Part shown: positions 8,471 to 18,333 of the stretch, one piece after another
Position numbering within the stretch: the first letter of the stretch is position 1
Layout of the letters: every line of letters starts with the position of its first letter
NCBI RefSeq assembly: GCF_000179555.1
Contig: NZ_AECZ01000004.1
Coordinates: 147,201-211,200, forward strand
Direction: 5' to 3'
DNA length: 64,000 bases
From: Solidesulfovibrio fructosivorans JJ]
Lineage (GTDB): Bacteria > Desulfobacterota > Desulfovibrionia > Desulfovibrionales > Desulfovibrionaceae
Notes under the pieces: generated by a model
Told to the model about the DNA's origin: nothing
Seen by the model: only the letters and a program-made list of their open reading frames with translations
Database searches by the model: none
Position numbers and translations under genes: made by a program

Positions 8471-9582
8471 TGCAAAACGCCACGCCCCACGTTACCCGGT
8501 GTTTTTTCGGCTGCAATTCAGCGGACGGCTTCAAGACGTTTTTCGATTTCCTGCCGAGCCTGGATAACGCCCGGATCATCATCGTCAAAGGCGGACCCGG
8601 GACCGGCAAATCCACCTTTATCGGCTCCATAGGCAACGCCTTCGCGGACCTGGGCTATGACCTGGAGTACCAGCATTGCTCGCTCGATCCCGAGTCGTAC
8701 GACGCGGTCGTCATTCCGGAGATTCGGGCCGTCGTGGTGGCCGCCACAGGGCATCACGTGTTCGATCCCCGTAATCCCGGGGCCGTGGATGAAATCCTCA
8801 ACCTCGGGGAGTATTGGGACGCGGATGCCATTCGCCCGCATCGCCAGGCGATCATGGCCGTAAACGAAGCCTCCGACCGGAAGTTCCGCAAGGTGTACCG
8901 GGTGCTCAAGGCGGCCCGGCTGCTGCTTGGCAACGTCGAAGAGGTCCATGCCGCCCGGCGCGATCCCCAAAAACTGGATGCCATCGTCAAGGACGTCGCC
9001 GGCATTTTGCCGGCGGCTGGCAATCCCGAACGGTACGGCGCGGCACGCCATGCGTTTGCCTCGTCGATCACGCCGACCGGCGAGGTCCATACCATCGATA
9101 CGGTGCGCCATCCGGACACGCGCGTCGTGGCCATCCAAGGGGAACCGGGCTCCGGCCGTTCCCTCCTCCTGGAAAAAATCGGTGAGGAAGCCAGACTGCG
9201 GGGACTCGACGTGGAGTTTTTCCATCGTCCCTTGGACCCCTCCCTGCTTGAGCATCTTTATCTCCCGCTTCCGGATGTCCTGGTGACGACGCAGCAGGAC
9301 GCCTTGCCCGACGTACGGCCGCTCACCGTCTTCACGGTGGGAGGGGAGGACTCCGGGGAAGGCGGCCTTTCCGGCATGGACCTCGCCGAGGACAAAGCGC
9401 GGTATGCCGACATGCTCCAGGAGGCTGTGTCGATCCTGGCCGACACGAAAACAACCCACCAGCAATTGGAGCAGTATTACATTCCGAACATGGATTTTGA
9501 CGGTGTTGAAAAAAGGCTGCGCCAGACGGTCGATGTGCTCTTGCAACATGCGAAGGACGCTGGATTCGCCGCGCATGCCTGA
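8467..9582 (+). CDS. Two-P-loop ATPase of the PRK06851 type
   Basis: A 371-residue soluble protein with two Walker A motifs: KGGPGTGKSTF near residue 45 and a second, degenerate GEPGSGRSLL near residue 225. A duplicated P-loop of this length matches my memory of the uncharacterised PRK06851 family, mostly seen in anaerobic Firmicutes. It begins ATGATG after AAGGAGATC, so either Met is possible. It overlaps the FAD oxidoreductase stop by 4 bases, joining the redox pair to an ATP- or GTP-using partner. Possible roles are an activator, a chaperone for cofactor loading or a regulator; no substrate domain is recognisable. Confidence 0.65.
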   Translation: MMQNATPHVTRCFFGCNSADGFKTFFDFLPSLDNARIIIVKGGPGTGKSTFIGSIGNAFADLGYDLEYQHCSLDPESYDAVVIPEIRAVVVAATGHHVFDPRNPGAVDEILNLGEYWDADAIRPHRQAIMAVNEASDRKFRKVYRVLKAARLLLGNVEEVHAARRDPQKLDAIVKDVAGILPAAGNPERYGAARHAFASSITPTGEVHTIDTVRHPDTRVVAIQGEPGSGRSLLLEKIGEEARLRGLDVEFFHRPLDPSLLEHLYLPLPDVLVTTQQDALPDVRPLTVFTVGGEDSGEGGLSGMDLAEDKARYADMLQEAVSILADTKTTHQQLEQYYIPNMDFDGVEKRLRQTVDVLLQHAKDAGFAAHA

Positions 9583-9743
9583 TGCCGCGGCCTGACGCTG
9601 CCGCCTGGTTTGATATTGTTTGTTTGGGTTGACCATACAATGCCGTTCCGTTTGCGATTCGGTCGTACGATGCCGCGACGTGTGGCCGGATCGCAAGCAC
9701 GGACGGGACTTTTTTGTCTTTAGCGAGAAAAGGAACAAACGGT

Positions 9744-10447
<704 letters not shown>

Positions 10448-10451
<4 letters not shown>

Positions 10452-10864
10452 GCGCCGGCGGCAGGGGGAGACGCTACTCTTCCGACATCAATGTCACGCC
10501 GTTCGTCGATGTCATGCTGGTCCTGCTCATCATCTTCATGGTCACGGCCCCGATGATGACCGAGGGACTGGATGTCGACCTGCCGCGGACCAAGACCGTG
10601 GAGGCCTTGCCCGCCGATGATGATCACCTCGTTGTCGGGGTCGACCCGAAGGGTGCGATTTTTCTCGACGAGCAGAGCGTCTCCCTGGAGGATTTAACGG
10701 ACAGGCTGCGCAATTGGGCCGCCTTGGGGCAAAAGGCCGTTTTTTTGCGCGCCGACAGGGGGGTATCCTATGGGCGTATCGTCGACATCATGGGCCGCAT
10801 CCGCGAAGCCGGCATCGACCATTTCGGCGTGGTGGCCGAACGGCCGGAAGAAGGGGCGCGGTAA
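10448..10864 (+). CDS. exbD: ExbD/TolR-family biopolymer transport protein
   Basis: A 138-residue protein with a short cytoplasmic head, one membrane helix ([17 protein letters not shown]) and a periplasmic domain. [18 protein letters not shown] is the family signature; the Asp in PFVDV is the expected proton-translocating residue. The ATG at 10448 overlaps the exbB stop (ATGA) and is preferred over the in-frame GTG at 10442. It acts with ExbB to energise TonB. Confidence 0.93.
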
Positions 10865-10866
10865 CC

Positions 10867-11613
10867 GTGCGAAGCGCCGACATCCTCATTTCCGTAAGTG
10901 CCCATGCACTGTGCCTTGCCCTTCTGTTCCTGTGGCCGGCGGCGCAACCGGCTCCCGTCTCGAAGACATTCACGGTGGGGATGGTGGAGCTTGTCAGGCC
11001 GAGGGCCATCGAACCACCCGCCAGCGCTCCGGCCGCGGCCGAACCGATCGCGCAGCCCCCGGTTCCCGTAGCGCCCCCCCCTCCGACGCCGGCGCCGCTC
11101 CCCAAACCGGTCGTGGCGGCCAAGCCCGCGCCTGTTGCGGTCAAGAAGATCAGCCCGAAAAAAAGGCCGACGCCTTCCACGGCGAAACCATCTCCGTCTC
11201 CCGCGCGGCAACCGGCGGCTTTGCAGCCGCAACAAGCGGCCGGGGCCCAGGAGCCCTCCGGCGCGGGAGGAAGCATGGGCAAGACCGCCGGGCCTTCCCA
11301 TATGATTGGAGGAATGGGGGTCTACGACGCCGCGGTCGTGGATATCCCGCCCAAAATCATCAATCGGGAATTGCCGCAATATCCTCCGAGCGCTAGGCGA
11401 TTGCGCTTGGAAGGGACCGTCCTCGTGAGCATGATCATCGACAGCCAGGGGAAACCGACCCATTGCACTATCCGGAAAGCGGAGCCGAAAGGTGTTTTCG
11501 AGGAGTCGGCCCTCGCCGCTGCGCACAGCTACCGGTTCGTTCCGGGCAAGGTCGGCGGTCAAAGTGTCGCCACTCTTGTTCTTGTGCCTTTTCATTTCAA
11601 GATGGCAAATTGA
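10867..11613 (+). CDS. tonB: TonB energy transducer
   Basis: A 248-residue protein with an N-terminal membrane anchor (about residues 4-24), a long Pro/Ala/Lys-rich spacer (about 45-140, with APPPPTPAPLPKP), and a C-terminal TonB domain from about residue 165 (INRELPQYPPSARRLRLEG, then VSMIIDSQGKP). It starts with GTG 2 bases after the exbD stop. It is the last gene of the uptake run and presumably contacts the TonB box of the receptor at the window start. A 751-base gene-free stretch follows. Confidence 0.92.
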   Translation: MRSADILISVSAHALCLALLFLWPAAQPAPVSKTFTVGMVELVRPRAIEPPASAPAAAEPIAQPPVPVAPPPPTPAPLPKPVVAAKPAPVAVKKISPKKRPTPSTAKPSPSPARQPAALQPQQAAGAQEPSGAGGSMGKTAGPSHMIGGMGVYDAAVVDIPPKIINRELPQYPPSARRLRLEGTVLVSMIIDSQGKPTHCTIRKAEPKGVFEESALAAAHSYRFVPGKVGGQSVATLVLVPFHFKMAN

Positions 11614-12364
11614 ATTTTGTCGGAGTGTTCTTTTGTTTCTATTCGGCAGTAAACAAATGCCGAACAGCGCTTGGGACAAAAGGAGCCCCCCTTCGGACTG
11701 GTAACGCAGGGCACGGACTCCCTATTTCGATATGCTGTTACAATTGAATCAGGCATGTCGAGATATGTTTACAAGAGTCATTTCGCCCGACTGAAAACCC
11801 CGGTGTCGGCAGTCGATTCTGTCCCTCGCCCCCCGCCCTTCCCCGCCGCGCACCTTGTCTCCGCGCCCTCAGACATGCCCGCCCCACGCCAAGCACCCGA
11901 AGCGGGAAAAGGCGTGGGCAAAATAACCGCGAACGTGGCCCTGCGCTTTGAGGCCGCCCGGCCTTTGGCTCCGGAGGCCAACGCGCGCACGACACACTGC
12001 GCCCGCCGCGTCGGCGGGCTTCGCTTGAAAGGCGGATCAATACACATCACAACATGTTACGATGCGATGTTGTTTACTTGATGAAAAAGAACCGTTGCCG
12101 GCGAAAACAATCCGAACCTTCCCCCAGGTCGGTTGTGCGAAGGTTCTCCAAGAGTTGCCTGCCCAGGGAGAATCACTCCGGATTTCCGGCACAAATTATG
12201 CATAACAATTATTTATTTCAAACTGTTATGGAGTACTTACTTTGTGCCGGCCTCTTATGGTAGTCTTTTGAGCCCGGCCAGTTGGCCGGTTCCGGTTCAC
12301 AAAACGGGCTCTTGTAAAAATATCGCCGCCCCAGACAGTTGATGAGCGATTTACCGAAGGTCCC
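11614..12364. other. Gene-free stretch between tonB and the HD-GYP regulator
   Basis: No convincing coding region in either direction. The first part holds a weak hairpin after tonB (TTCGGCA at 11642-11648 pairing with TGCCGAA at 11658-11664). The middle, 11820-12020, is GC-rich and ends in a tight hairpin GCCCGCCG/CGGCGGGC (12001-12019). The last 300 bases are more AT-rich, with an inverted repeat GAACCTTC/GAAGGTTC (12114-12146) and a palindrome CCGGCCAgtTGGCCGG (12274-12289) about 75 bases before the next start. The last part probably carries the promoter for the regulator, though no clear -35/-10 pair stands out. Confidence 0.5.
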
Positions 12365-13396
12365 ATGCAAAACAATAACGGCAGACAGACTGTCCTTGTT
12401 GTCGACGATTCGCCGGATAACATAGATGTTCTGGCGGGGATACTGGCAAGCGCCTACAACGTCAAAGCGACCAAGAGCGGCGCCAAGGCCATCGACCTTG
12501 CCATCCGCTTCAAGCCGGACATCATCCTTCTCGACATCATGATGCCGGATATGGACGGTTACGAAGTCTGTGCGCGGCTCAAAGAGGATTTTCGGGCGCG
12601 CGGCATTCCCGTCATCTTCATCACGGCCATGGAAAACGAGAACGACGAAGCCCGGGGACTCGCCCTCGGCGCCGTGGATTACATCAGGAAACCGGTCAGT
12701 CCCTCCATCGTCCTGGCCAGGGTGAAAACCCATCTCGCGTTGTACGACCAGAACAGGGCGCTTGAACTCATGGTGCGGGAGCGCACGGCCGAGCTGCAAG
12801 ACAGCCGGCTCGAAATCATACGGATGCTCGGCAGGGCCGCCGAGTTCAGGGACAGCTGCACAGCCAGACACGTCATCCGCATGAGCTATTATTGCGAGGT
12901 CCTCGCGCGGGCCGCCGGCCTCAGCGACGTGGAGGCGAACCTCATCCTGCAAGCCACGCCCATGCACGACGTGGGCAAGATCGGCATCCCCGACACCATT
13001 TTGCTCAAACCGGCCAGGCTCACACCCGAGGAACGCGAATGCATGAAGAAACATGCCGCCTTCGGCGCGAAGATCCTCGGGCGGCATGACACCCCACTGC
13101 TGCGCCTGGCCCGCGAAGTGGCCTTATCCCACCACGAGAAATGGGACGGATCGGGCTATCCGAGGGGGCTTGCCGGTGAGGACATCCCCCTGGCCGGACG
13201 CATCGTCGCCATCGCCGACGTTTTCGACGCTCTGACCAGCCGGCGTCCCTACAAGGCCCCGTGGCCCGAGCAGGAGGCGGTGGCGTATCTCCGCGAGCAG
13301 TCGGGAAAACATTTCGATCCCGCGCTCGTTGCCGCCTTCCTGGACCATCTGGACGAAATTCTGGCGTTCATGAGGATGTACACCGACACCAACTGA
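12365..13396 (+). CDS. Response regulator with HD-GYP c-di-GMP phosphodiesterase domain
   Basis: A 343-residue two-domain regulator. The N-terminal receiver has VLVVDDSPDN, phospho-acceptor Asp57 in LLDIMMPDMDG and a Lys in YIRKPVSP. A linker helix follows, then an HD-GYP domain with the metal-binding His201-Asp202 in HDVGKIG, His256-His257 in HHEKWDGSGYP, and DVFDALTSRRPYK. All usual catalytic residues appear intact, so it should hydrolyse c-di-GMP when phosphorylated. The large hybrid kinase starts 70 bases downstream on the same strand and is the obvious phosphodonor. It resembles RpfG-type regulators, but no RpfF-like synthase is nearby. Confidence 0.93.
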   Translation: MQNNNGRQTVLVVDDSPDNIDVLAGILASAYNVKATKSGAKAIDLAIRFKPDIILLDIMMPDMDGYEVCARLKEDFRARGIPVIFITAMENENDEARGLALGAVDYIRKPVSPSIVLARVKTHLALYDQNRALELMVRERTAELQDSRLEIIRMLGRAAEFRDSCTARHVIRMSYYCEVLARAAGLSDVEANLILQATPMHDVGKIGIPDTILLKPARLTPEERECMKKHAAFGAKILGRHDTPLLRLAREVALSHHEKWDGSGYPRGLAGEDIPLAGRIVAIADVFDALTSRRPYKAPWPEQEAVAYLREQSGKHFDPALVAAFLDHLDEILAFMRMYTDTN

Positions 13397-13420
13397 CACT
13401 CCCCTTCTTGCGGCCACCAC

Positions 13421-13444
13421 GCCCTCGGGCGCCTCCGCGAGGGC
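13421..13444 (+). terminator. Short GC hairpin between the regulator and the hybrid kinase
   Basis: GCCCTCG (13421-13427) pairs with CGAGGGC (13438-13444) across a 10-base loop. It has no T-run, so it may be an attenuator or RNA-stability element rather than a strong terminator. Confidence 0.35.
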
Positions 13445-13465
13445 CCACGCTTCCAGGGAGCGCGT

Positions 13466-16400
13466 ATGAAACTGAAAAAAATAACCTTGCTCAGCATCGC
13501 CATGGTGGTCTTCCTGCTTGCGGTCAGCCAGACGCTCGTCTCCCTTTTCATCATCAAGGACGGCTTCAGGGACCTTGAAGACGGGGAAGCCATCGAGTCG
13601 GCCCTTCAGGCGGAAAAACAAATCAGCCTCAGGCTCAACCAGCTTGACGCCACGTTGCGGGACTGGGCCATATGGGACGATGCCTACGCCTTTGTCCAAA
13701 ACGGCTCTCCCGGGTTCGTCGCGTCGAACCTGACCCCGGAAGCGTTCACGAACCTGTCCCTGTCGGCCCTGGCGATCTGGGACGAACACGGCCGGATCAT
13801 CTTCGAACGCGGCTACGACGTCGACGGAAACGAAGATCAGGCCATGGTCGAGCGGCTCGTGCGCAAGATGGAACAGGCGGCCCCGCCACCAAACCCGCAA
13901 GACGGCATAAAAGGGCTGGCGCTCCTGGATAATGGCCTGCTGGCCCTGGTAGTGAAGCGGCCGGTGCTCAAAAGCGACGCCAGCGGCCCCCCCATAGGCG
14001 CCATGCTTATGGCCAAACTGGTGACGCCCCGCATGCTGGAGGAGCTTTCCGAGTCCCTGGGATTTTCCGTCCACCTGGAATCCATTGAAAAAAAGCCTGC
14101 CGCCTTTTCCGGAAAGTTGAAGGGAGGCTTCTTCATCGAGCGCCCGAATAAAGACGCCATAAGCGCCACATCCAGCCTCGAGGGTGTGCGCCGCGAGCCC
14201 GTGGCGGTCCTCACGGTCGTCACCAACCGGGACATCGGCAAGCGCGGCGAACGGATCACGGATGTCTATTACGCGGTCATCGGGCTGACGATCCTGGCCA
14301 CCTGCTGGCTGATCTACTTCCTGTTCTACAAGAAGGTCGTCAGCCGCATCGAGGCACTGAGCGGCCAGGTGTCGCGTCTTGGCGGGAAAGGCGATCTCAG
14401 GCGGGTGCATGTCGAAGGGAACGACGAGATCCATGACCTCGGCGCCGGCATAAACGAGATGCTCGCATCCATCGAGCAGGCCAGGGACGGGCTCATCAAG
14501 GCCTCGGAGGAGGCGGCGCAAAACGAGCGGTTCCTGGACCAACTCATCAATTCCATCGCCGCGGGCATTCTCATCGTCGATCCAGCGGACAGGACCATCG
14601 TGGACGTCAACGACTTCGCCCTCAAACTCGCCGGACGAGATCGCAACGAGGTCGTGGGCAAGGTCTGCCACAGGCTGACCTGCCCGGTCGAAAAGGACAA
14701 CTGCCCCATCCTGGACCTCGCTCAGCCGCGCAACATGTCCAAACGCACGCTCCTGACCAAGGAAGGCCGGGAGATTCCCATCCTCAAAACCGTGTCCCAC
14801 ATCGTGCGCGACGGCCGCGAGCTCTTGCTCGAAACCTTCGTGGACATCACGGACGAGGAGCGCTCCAGGGAGGAACTCGAAAAAACCAAGAAGGAGCTCG
14901 AGGACAAGGTCACCGAGCGCACGGCCCATCTGCGCGGGATTATCGATACGGCCAACAACGGCATCATCGTCATCGACTCCAAGGGGAGGATCACGGAGTT
15001 CAGCCCGGCGGCCAGCGAAATCTTCGGCTACTCCCGCGAGGAGATCATGGGCCGCGACATAAGCCTGCTCATGCCCGAGCCGCACAAGAGCAAGCATGCC
15101 CAATACATCAGGAACTACCTGAACGGCGGCGCGCCGAAGGTCATCGGCCGCCAGATCGTGCTCGACGCCCAAAAAAAGGACGGAAGCATCTTTCCCATGG
15201 AGATCGCGCTCAACACCGCCGTCGTGAACGACGACATGATCTTCGTGGCCGTCCTGCGCGACGTGACCGTGCGCAAGAGGATGGAGGAAGAGCTGGAAAA
15301 CGAGCAGCACCGCCTGCAGAAAATCCTGGAGACCAGCCCCGTGGGCGTTGTGGTCACGGTGAACGACGTGGCGCGGTTCGCCAACAAGAGCATGGCCGCG
15401 ATGGGCCTCTCGGTCGGAACGCAGGCGCGCCGGGCCTATGCCGATCCCGTGGACCGGGAAAGGATGCTGGCCCTGCTCGCGGAAAACGGCCGGGTGGAAC
15501 ATTTCGAAACCAAATTCAGGGCCAGGGACGGCGAAATCCTTGACGTCATCCTTTTTTGCTATGATTTCGACTACCATGGGGAGCGGGCCATTCTCGGCTG
15601 GGTCATCGACATCACCGAGCGCAAGGCGGCCGAGGAGGCCCTGGCCAAGGCCAAGGAGCAGGCCGAGGAAGCCACCAAGGCCAAATCCGATTTTCTGGCC
15701 AACATGTCCCATGAAATCCGTACGCCCATGAACGCCATCATGGGGCTTTCCCATCTGGCCCTGCAGACGGAGCTTACGGACAAGCAACGCAAGTATATCG
15801 AGAAGGTGTACCGTTCCGCCGAGAACCTCCTCGGCATCCTCAACGACATCCTGGATTTCTCCAAGATCGAGGCGGGCAAGCTCGATATGGAGCATGTCGC
15901 GTTCCATCTCGAGGACGTCTTTGAAAACATGGCCAGCATGGTGGGGTTGAAGGCGGAGGAAGCCGGCCTCGAGCTGCTGTTCGACCTGCCCGGAAATATG
16001 CCGACGCTTGTGGGCGACCCGCTGCGGCTCGGGCAGATCCTGATCAATCTCGGCAACAACGCCGTGAAATTCACCCCGCGTGGAGAGGTCGTGGTCAGCG
16101 CCCGCGTGATCGAGGAAACCGGGACCGGGGCCAAGCTGCACTTTTCCGTCAAGGATACGGGAATCGGCCTCAGCGAGGAGCAGCGAAAAAAGCTTTTCCA
16201 GCATTTCAGCCAGGCGGATGCCTCGACCACCAGGAAATACGGCGGGGCGGGGCTGGGGCTGGCCATATGCAAAAAGCTCACCGAGCTTATGGGCGGCGAC
16301 ATCTGGCTTGAAAGCGAGCCGGGCATGGGCAGCGTGTTTCATTTCACCGCCCGGTTCGGCAAACAGGCCGCGCCGGCCGCGCCGGACCGTTCCCGCGACT

Positions 16401-18328
16401 GGGCTGGCGAACTCCATGTTCTGGTCGTGGACGACAACTCCGCCGCCCGCGACATCTTTCTCGGCATGCTGACGCGGTTCGGGTTCCAGGCGGAGGCGGC
16501 CGCATCCGGCAAGGAGGCGTTGGCCCTGCTGGAGGAAAAGGGGCAAGAGCGGCCCTATGACATGGCCATCATCGACTGGGTCCTGCCGGACATGAGCGGG
16601 CGCGAGTTGTGCCAGGCCCTTCGCGACGCCCCAAAGATCGATCCCAAGCCCAAGATCATCCTGGCCGCAACCCATGGCCGCCCCACGCTCAAGGCCCTGA
16701 CCGAGGAGCTGGATACGGAAAACACGGTGTTGCACAAGCCGTTCATGCCGTCCTCGCTTTTCAACGCCATCATGGACGCCATGGGACGCCTTCCCGAGCG
16801 AGGCAGCGGGCATGCCAAGGCCAAACGCAAGGAGATCGCCGCCACGGTCTCCAAGCTGCGCGGGGCCAAGGTCCTCCTGGTGGAGGACAACGCCATCAAC
16901 CAGGAGGTGGCCAGGGAGCTCCTCGCCCGCAACGGCGTCCGGACCAAAGTGGCGGACAACGGCCGGACGGCCATGGAAATGCTCCAAAAGGAACGCTTCG
17001 ACGGCGTGCTCATGGATTGCCAGATGCCGGTCATGGACGGTTACGAGGCCACCAGGAAAATCCGGGCCATGGGCGGATTCGAAGACCTCCCCATCATCGC
17101 CATGACGGCAAACGTCATGGCCGGGGACAAGGAAAAATGCCTGGCCTGCGGGATGAACGCCCATATCGGCAAGCCCATCAACTTCAAGGAGCTGTCGCAA
17201 ACGCTCGGCCGGTGGATCACGCCGGCCCACCCCGAAGGGCCGGAGATGCCCGAGGAGGCGCCCGGCCCCGGTGAGGACGCCGTTTCCTGGGAGGCGCCCG
17301 GGCTGGATACGCGGCGCGGGCTGGCCAGGGTGCAGGGCAACGTGGCGTTGTATCGCCGTTTGCTCGAGCGGTTCGTGACGGACTACGGGGATTTCAGCGC
17401 GATGTTTCGCCGGGCCCTCGCGGCTGGCGAGGCCGCCGCCCCCGCCCGCCTGGCGCATACGCTCAAAAGCGTGGCCGGCAACATCGGCGCGCGGCGTGTC
17501 CAACAGGCGGCCAAGGCGCTGGAGGCCGCCTGCCTGAAAGGAGGCCCCGAGGTCATCGAGGCGCCGCTCGAGGAGGTGTTGCTGGCCCTGCATCAGGTGC
17601 TTTCCGGGCTTTCCGGCAAGCGTCGCCGGGGGAAGGCCGCCGGCAAAGAAGACGCTTCCGCCGCGGGCCCCCGAGCGGAGGAAGAATCCGGGCCAAGCGA
17701 ACAAGCCCTCCCGCGCCTCATGGACCGGCTCGAACGCTATCTGGAGGAGTCGAACACGGCGGCCCTGGGCGCGCTCGAAAGGCTCCAAGGCATTCCCGCT
17801 CTCGCGCCCTACCCGGACGCCCTTGAAAAGCTCGCCAAGGCCATCCATGGCTACGAATTCGAGGAAGCCCTGGAAGCCCTTTCCGAGCTGCGGCGGCTGG
17901 GGGATCTCCAGGACCGGGCGAGCCCGCCGGCGCAGACCCGGGCTCCTTCAGAGGCGCGGGGCGGCAACACCCGTTCGGAGCCCGAGGAAAACGAGAACGA
18001 AAGCGCCTTGCGCTGGGAGGAGGCTCTCCCGCTCATCGGCAACGACATGCCCTTCTACCGGGAACTGTGCGACAGCTTTTTCGAGAGCTACAACGAGAAG
18101 GCGTTCGCGGCCTTTTCTCCGGCCGACAGGGACGTCGAGGCCTTTACGCGCTTCCTGCATACGCTCACGAGCCTGTCCTCCCAGTTGGGAGCCTGGCGGG
18201 TGAGCGCGGTTTCGCGAAGCATGGAGCGCGAGCTGAAGGATGCGCCCGAGGCGGACATGTCCGCTTCGTTTGCCGCCCTGCAAAAGGAACTCGTCGCGGC
18301 AAGGGCCGCCTATGAAGCCCTGCCCTAG
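13466..18328 (+). CDS. Hybrid sensor histidine kinase: CHASE4-HAMP-PAS(3)-HisKA-HATPase-REC(2)-Hpt(2)
   Basis: A 1620-residue membrane phosphorelay kinase. Membrane helices near residues 8-30 and 268-290 flank a periplasmic CHASE4-like domain (DWAIWDDAYAF). Then come HAMP, three PAS domains (about 360-710; the first with Cys-rich CHRLTCPVEKDNCP), and HisKA with His749 in MSHEIRTPMN. The HATPase shows DTGIGL and GGAGLGLAI. Receiver 1 has Asp1037, receiver 2 has Asp1184, an Hpt has His1331 in HTLKSVAGNIGA, and there is a second Hpt-like C-terminus with His1565. It follows the HD-GYP regulator and probably controls it. The second Hpt reads HTLTSLSSQLGA, lacking the usual Lys two residues after the His. 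The stop lies only 5 bases from the convergent moxR stop. Confidence 0.93.
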   Translation: MKLKKITLLSIAMVVFLLAVSQTLVSLFIIKDGFRDLEDGEAIESALQAEKQISLRLNQLDATLRDWAIWDDAYAFVQNGSPGFVASNLTPEAFTNLSLSALAIWDEHGRIIFERGYDVDGNEDQAMVERLVRKMEQAAPPPNPQDGIKGLALLDNGLLALVVKRPVLKSDASGPPIGAMLMAKLVTPRMLEELSESLGFSVHLESIEKKPAAFSGKLKGGFFIERPNKDAISATSSLEGVRREPVAVLTVVTNRDIGKRGERITDVYYAVIGLTILATCWLIYFLFYKKVVSRIEALSGQVSRLGGKGDLRRVHVEGNDEIHDLGAGINEMLASIEQARDGLIKASEEAAQNERFLDQLINSIAAGILIVDPADRTIVDVNDFALKLAGRDRNEVVGKVCHRLTCPVEKDNCPILDLAQPRNMSKRTLLTKEGREIPILKTVSHIVRDGRELLLETFVDITDEERSREELEKTKKELEDKVTERTAHLRGIIDTANNGIIVIDSKGRITEFSPAASEIFGYSREEIMGRDISLLMPEPHKSKHAQYIRNYLNGGAPKVIGRQIVLDAQKKDGSIFPMEIALNTAVVNDDMIFVAVLRDVTVRKRMEEELENEQHRLQKILETSPVGVVVTVNDVARFANKSMAAMGLSVGTQARRAYADPVDRERMLALLAENGRVEHFETKFRARDGEILDVILFCYDFDYHGERAILGWVIDITERKAAEEALAKAKEQAEEATKAKSDFLANMSHEIRTPMNAIMGLSHLALQTELTDKQRKYIEKVYRSAENLLGILNDILDFSKIEAGKLDMEHVAFHLEDVFENMASMVGLKAEEAGLELLFDLPGNMPTLVGDPLRLGQILINLGNNAVKFTPRGEVVVSARVIEETGTGAKLHFSVKDTGIGLSEEQRKKLFQHFSQADASTTRKYGGAGLGLAICKKLTELMGGDIWLESEPGMGSVFHFTARFGKQAAPAAPDRSRDWAGELHVLVVDDNSAARDIFLGMLTRFGFQAEAAASGKEALALLEEKGQERPYDMAIIDWVLPDMSGRELCQALRDAPKIDPKPKIILAATHGRPTLKALTEELDTENTVLHKPFMPSSLFNAIMDAMGRLPERGSGHAKAKRKEIAATVSKLRGAKVLLVEDNAINQEVARELLARNGVRTKVADNGRTAMEMLQKERFDGVLMDCQMPVMDGYEATRKIRAMGGFEDLPIIAMTANVMAGDKEKCLACGMNAHIGKPINFKELSQTLGRWITPAHPEGPEMPEEAPGPGEDAVSWEAPGLDTRRGLARVQGNVALYRRLLERFVTDYGDFSAMFRRALAAGEAAAPARLAHTLKSVAGNIGARRVQQAAKALEAACLKGGPEVIEAPLEEVLLALHQVLSGLSGKRRRGKAAGKEDASAAGPRAEEESGPSEQALPRLMDRLERYLEESNTAALGALERLQGIPALAPYPDALEKLAKAIHGYEFEEALEALSELRRLGDLQDRASPPAQTRAPSEARGGNTRSEPEENENESALRWEEALPLIGNDMPFYRELCDSFFESYNEKAFAAFSPADRDVEAFTRFLHTLTSLSSQLGAWRVSAVSRSMERELKDAPEADMSASFAALQKELVAARAAYEALP

Positions 18329-18333
18329 CCTGT

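Noticed and set aside
9583..9743. A possible promoter (TTGACC near 9629) before exbB
   Set aside because: No acceptable -10 box at 16-18 bases was found, so it is not listed as a feature.
11671..12081. A 136-codon + strand open frame after tonB
   Set aside because: No ribosome site, low-complexity product and overlap with hairpins; codon pattern unlike neighbours.
13124..17848. A 1574-codon open frame on the - strand opposite the hybrid kinase
   Set aside because: It is the GC-rich antisense shadow of a clear multi-domain kinase; the protein is low in complexity and has no recognisable domain.
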